A program made the translations under genes and the position numbers. The notes below the pieces were generated by a model. The model had not been told where the DNA came from. It worked only from the letters and a program-made list of their open reading frames with translations, and did not search any database. DNA of 6,222 nucleotides from Chitinophagaceae bacterium (GTDB lineage Bacteria > Bacteroidota > Bacteroidia > Chitinophagales > Chitinophagaceae): NCBI GenBank assembly GCA_016787105.1, contig JAEUVI010000431.1, forward strand, positions 1 to 6,222, written 5' to 3'. Below are positions 5,566 to 6,222 of the stretch, one piece after another. Position 1 is the first letter of the stretch. Each line of letters starts with the position of its first letter.

Positions 5566-6222
5566 ATGTTTATAAAGCAACTATATACAGGATGCCTGAG
5601 CGAATCAGCTTATTACATTGAAAGCAACGGGGAGGCAGCTGTGATAGATCCGCTCAGAGATATTGATGAATACCTGCATATTGCAAACGAACGAAAGGCT
5701 GCTATTAAATATATTTTTGAAACACATTTTCATGCAGATTTTGTAAGTGGTCATATTGATCTAGCAAAAGCAACAGGTGCTCAAATTGTTTATGGACCCG
5801 GTACTGTTACAAAGTTTCCTGTGCATATTGCAAAAGACGGGGATCTGTTTAAAATTGGCAAACTAACGCTTAAGGTATTGCATACACCCGGCCATACCTT
5901 AGAGTCAAGCTGCTACCTGCTTAAAGACGAAAATGGAAAAGATCATTGCATCTTTACCGGTGATACGCTGTTTGTAGGTGATGTAGGCAGACCGGATCTT
6001 GCACAAAAAGCAGGTGAGCTAACTACAAACGATCTGGCAGGTATGCTATATGAAAGTTTGCAGAAGAAAATTATTCCATTGGCTGATGAAATAATTGTTT
6101 ATCCTGCTCATGGTGCCGGAAGCTCCTGCGGTAAAAACCTTGGGCCAGATACATATAGTACCATTGGTGATGAAAAAAAATATAACTACGCACTGAAACA
6201 GCAAACCAAAGAAGAGTTTATA
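5566..6222 (+). CDS. Persulfide dioxygenase-like MBL-fold protein, probably CstB-type with rhodanese domain (3' end outside window)
   Basis: I translated this frame by hand from the ATG at 5566; it is open for 219 codons to the window edge. The metallo-beta-lactamase fold covers almost all of the visible part. Motifs are ETHFHADFVSGH (52-63), HTPGH (106-110), TGDTLFVGDVGRPDL (131-145) and YPAHGAGSSCGK (179-190). By comparison with ETHE1-type persulfide dioxygenases, His54, His110 and Asp133 would hold a single ferrous iron that oxidises glutathione or other low-molecular-weight persulfide to sulfite. The THFHADF form (Phe where many hydrolases have the second His of HxHxDH) and the SSCGK loop resemble the larger CstB-like enzymes of about 445-470 residues, which carry rhodanese domains after the MBL part. 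The rhodanese part is expected beyond 6222 but not seen. The final residues (from about 195) look like the linker. The start codon is preceded by an AT-rich stretch without a Shine-Dalgarno site. A glyoxalase II-like hydrolase is the less likely alternative. Confidence 0.88.
   Translation, partial: MFIKQLYTGCLSESAYYIESNGEAAVIDPLRDIDEYLHIANERKAAIKYIFETHFHADFVSGHIDLAKATGAQIVYGPGTVTKFPVHIAKDGDLFKIGKLTLKVLHTPGHTLESSCYLLKDENGKDHCIFTGDTLFVGDVGRPDLAQKAGELTTNDLAGMLYESLQKKIIPLADEIIVYPAHGAGSSCGKNLGPDTYSTIGDEKKYNYALKQQTKEEFI

Noticed and set aside
1..6222. CRISPR arrays, insertion sequences, tRNA or rRNA genes, riboswitches
   Set aside because: No spaced direct repeats, transposase-like frames, terminal inverted repeats or recognisable RNA gene sequences were seen on reading both strands.

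Overview
The window looks like chromosomal DNA of a Bacteroidota bacterium, probably of the Chitinophagaceae or a near relative. This is an inference from the AT-rich base composition, near-absence of Shine-Dalgarno sites, TAnnTTTG-type -7 boxes, and the style of the proteins: a lipoprotein vanadium haloperoxidase-like protein with a WVPTPPAY motif, a secreted GH65 hydrolase, and a CstB-like persulfide dioxygenase. No mobile element, CRISPR array, rRNA or tRNA gene was seen.

Left part, minus strand (1-3665). Four genes read right to left with short gaps: ridA (enamine/imine deaminase), a secreted GH65 alpha-glucoside hydrolase resembling kojibiose hydrolase, a membrane-anchored protein of unknown function that appears to start with TTG, and the N-terminal 194 residues of a haloperoxidase/PAP2-like lipoprotein cut by the window edge. 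Gaps of 41, 18 and 53 bases make one transcript plausible. A promoter candidate lies just upstream of ridA.

Middle part, plus strand (3730-5018). Divergent from ridA across a 64-base spacer is a two-gene unit. A short protein with the C-terminal domain of 3-hydroxyacyl-CoA dehydrogenases overlaps tsaB by one base (TAATG). tsaB encodes the partner protein for tRNA t6A synthesis. The first protein lacks the NAD-binding glycine motif and the catalytic His motif, so it is probably not a working dehydrogenase.

Right part, plus strand (5019-6222). A cysteine-free ArsR-family repressor gene with its own promoter is closed by a strong intrinsic terminator. It is followed by a second promoter and the first 219 residues of a persulfide dioxygenase-type metallo-beta-lactamase-fold protein, probably rhodanese-fused in its unseen part. 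The pair suggests sulfide/persulfide handling, but whether the ArsR protein regulates the neighbour is unproven.

Most of the window is ordinary housekeeping and accessory metabolism. I found no convincing new multi-gene system. The best second looks are the degenerate dehydrogenase-like protein coupled to tsaB, the cysteine-free ArsR next to a persulfide enzyme, and the TTG-started gene lying in the same frame just after the GH65 stop codon.
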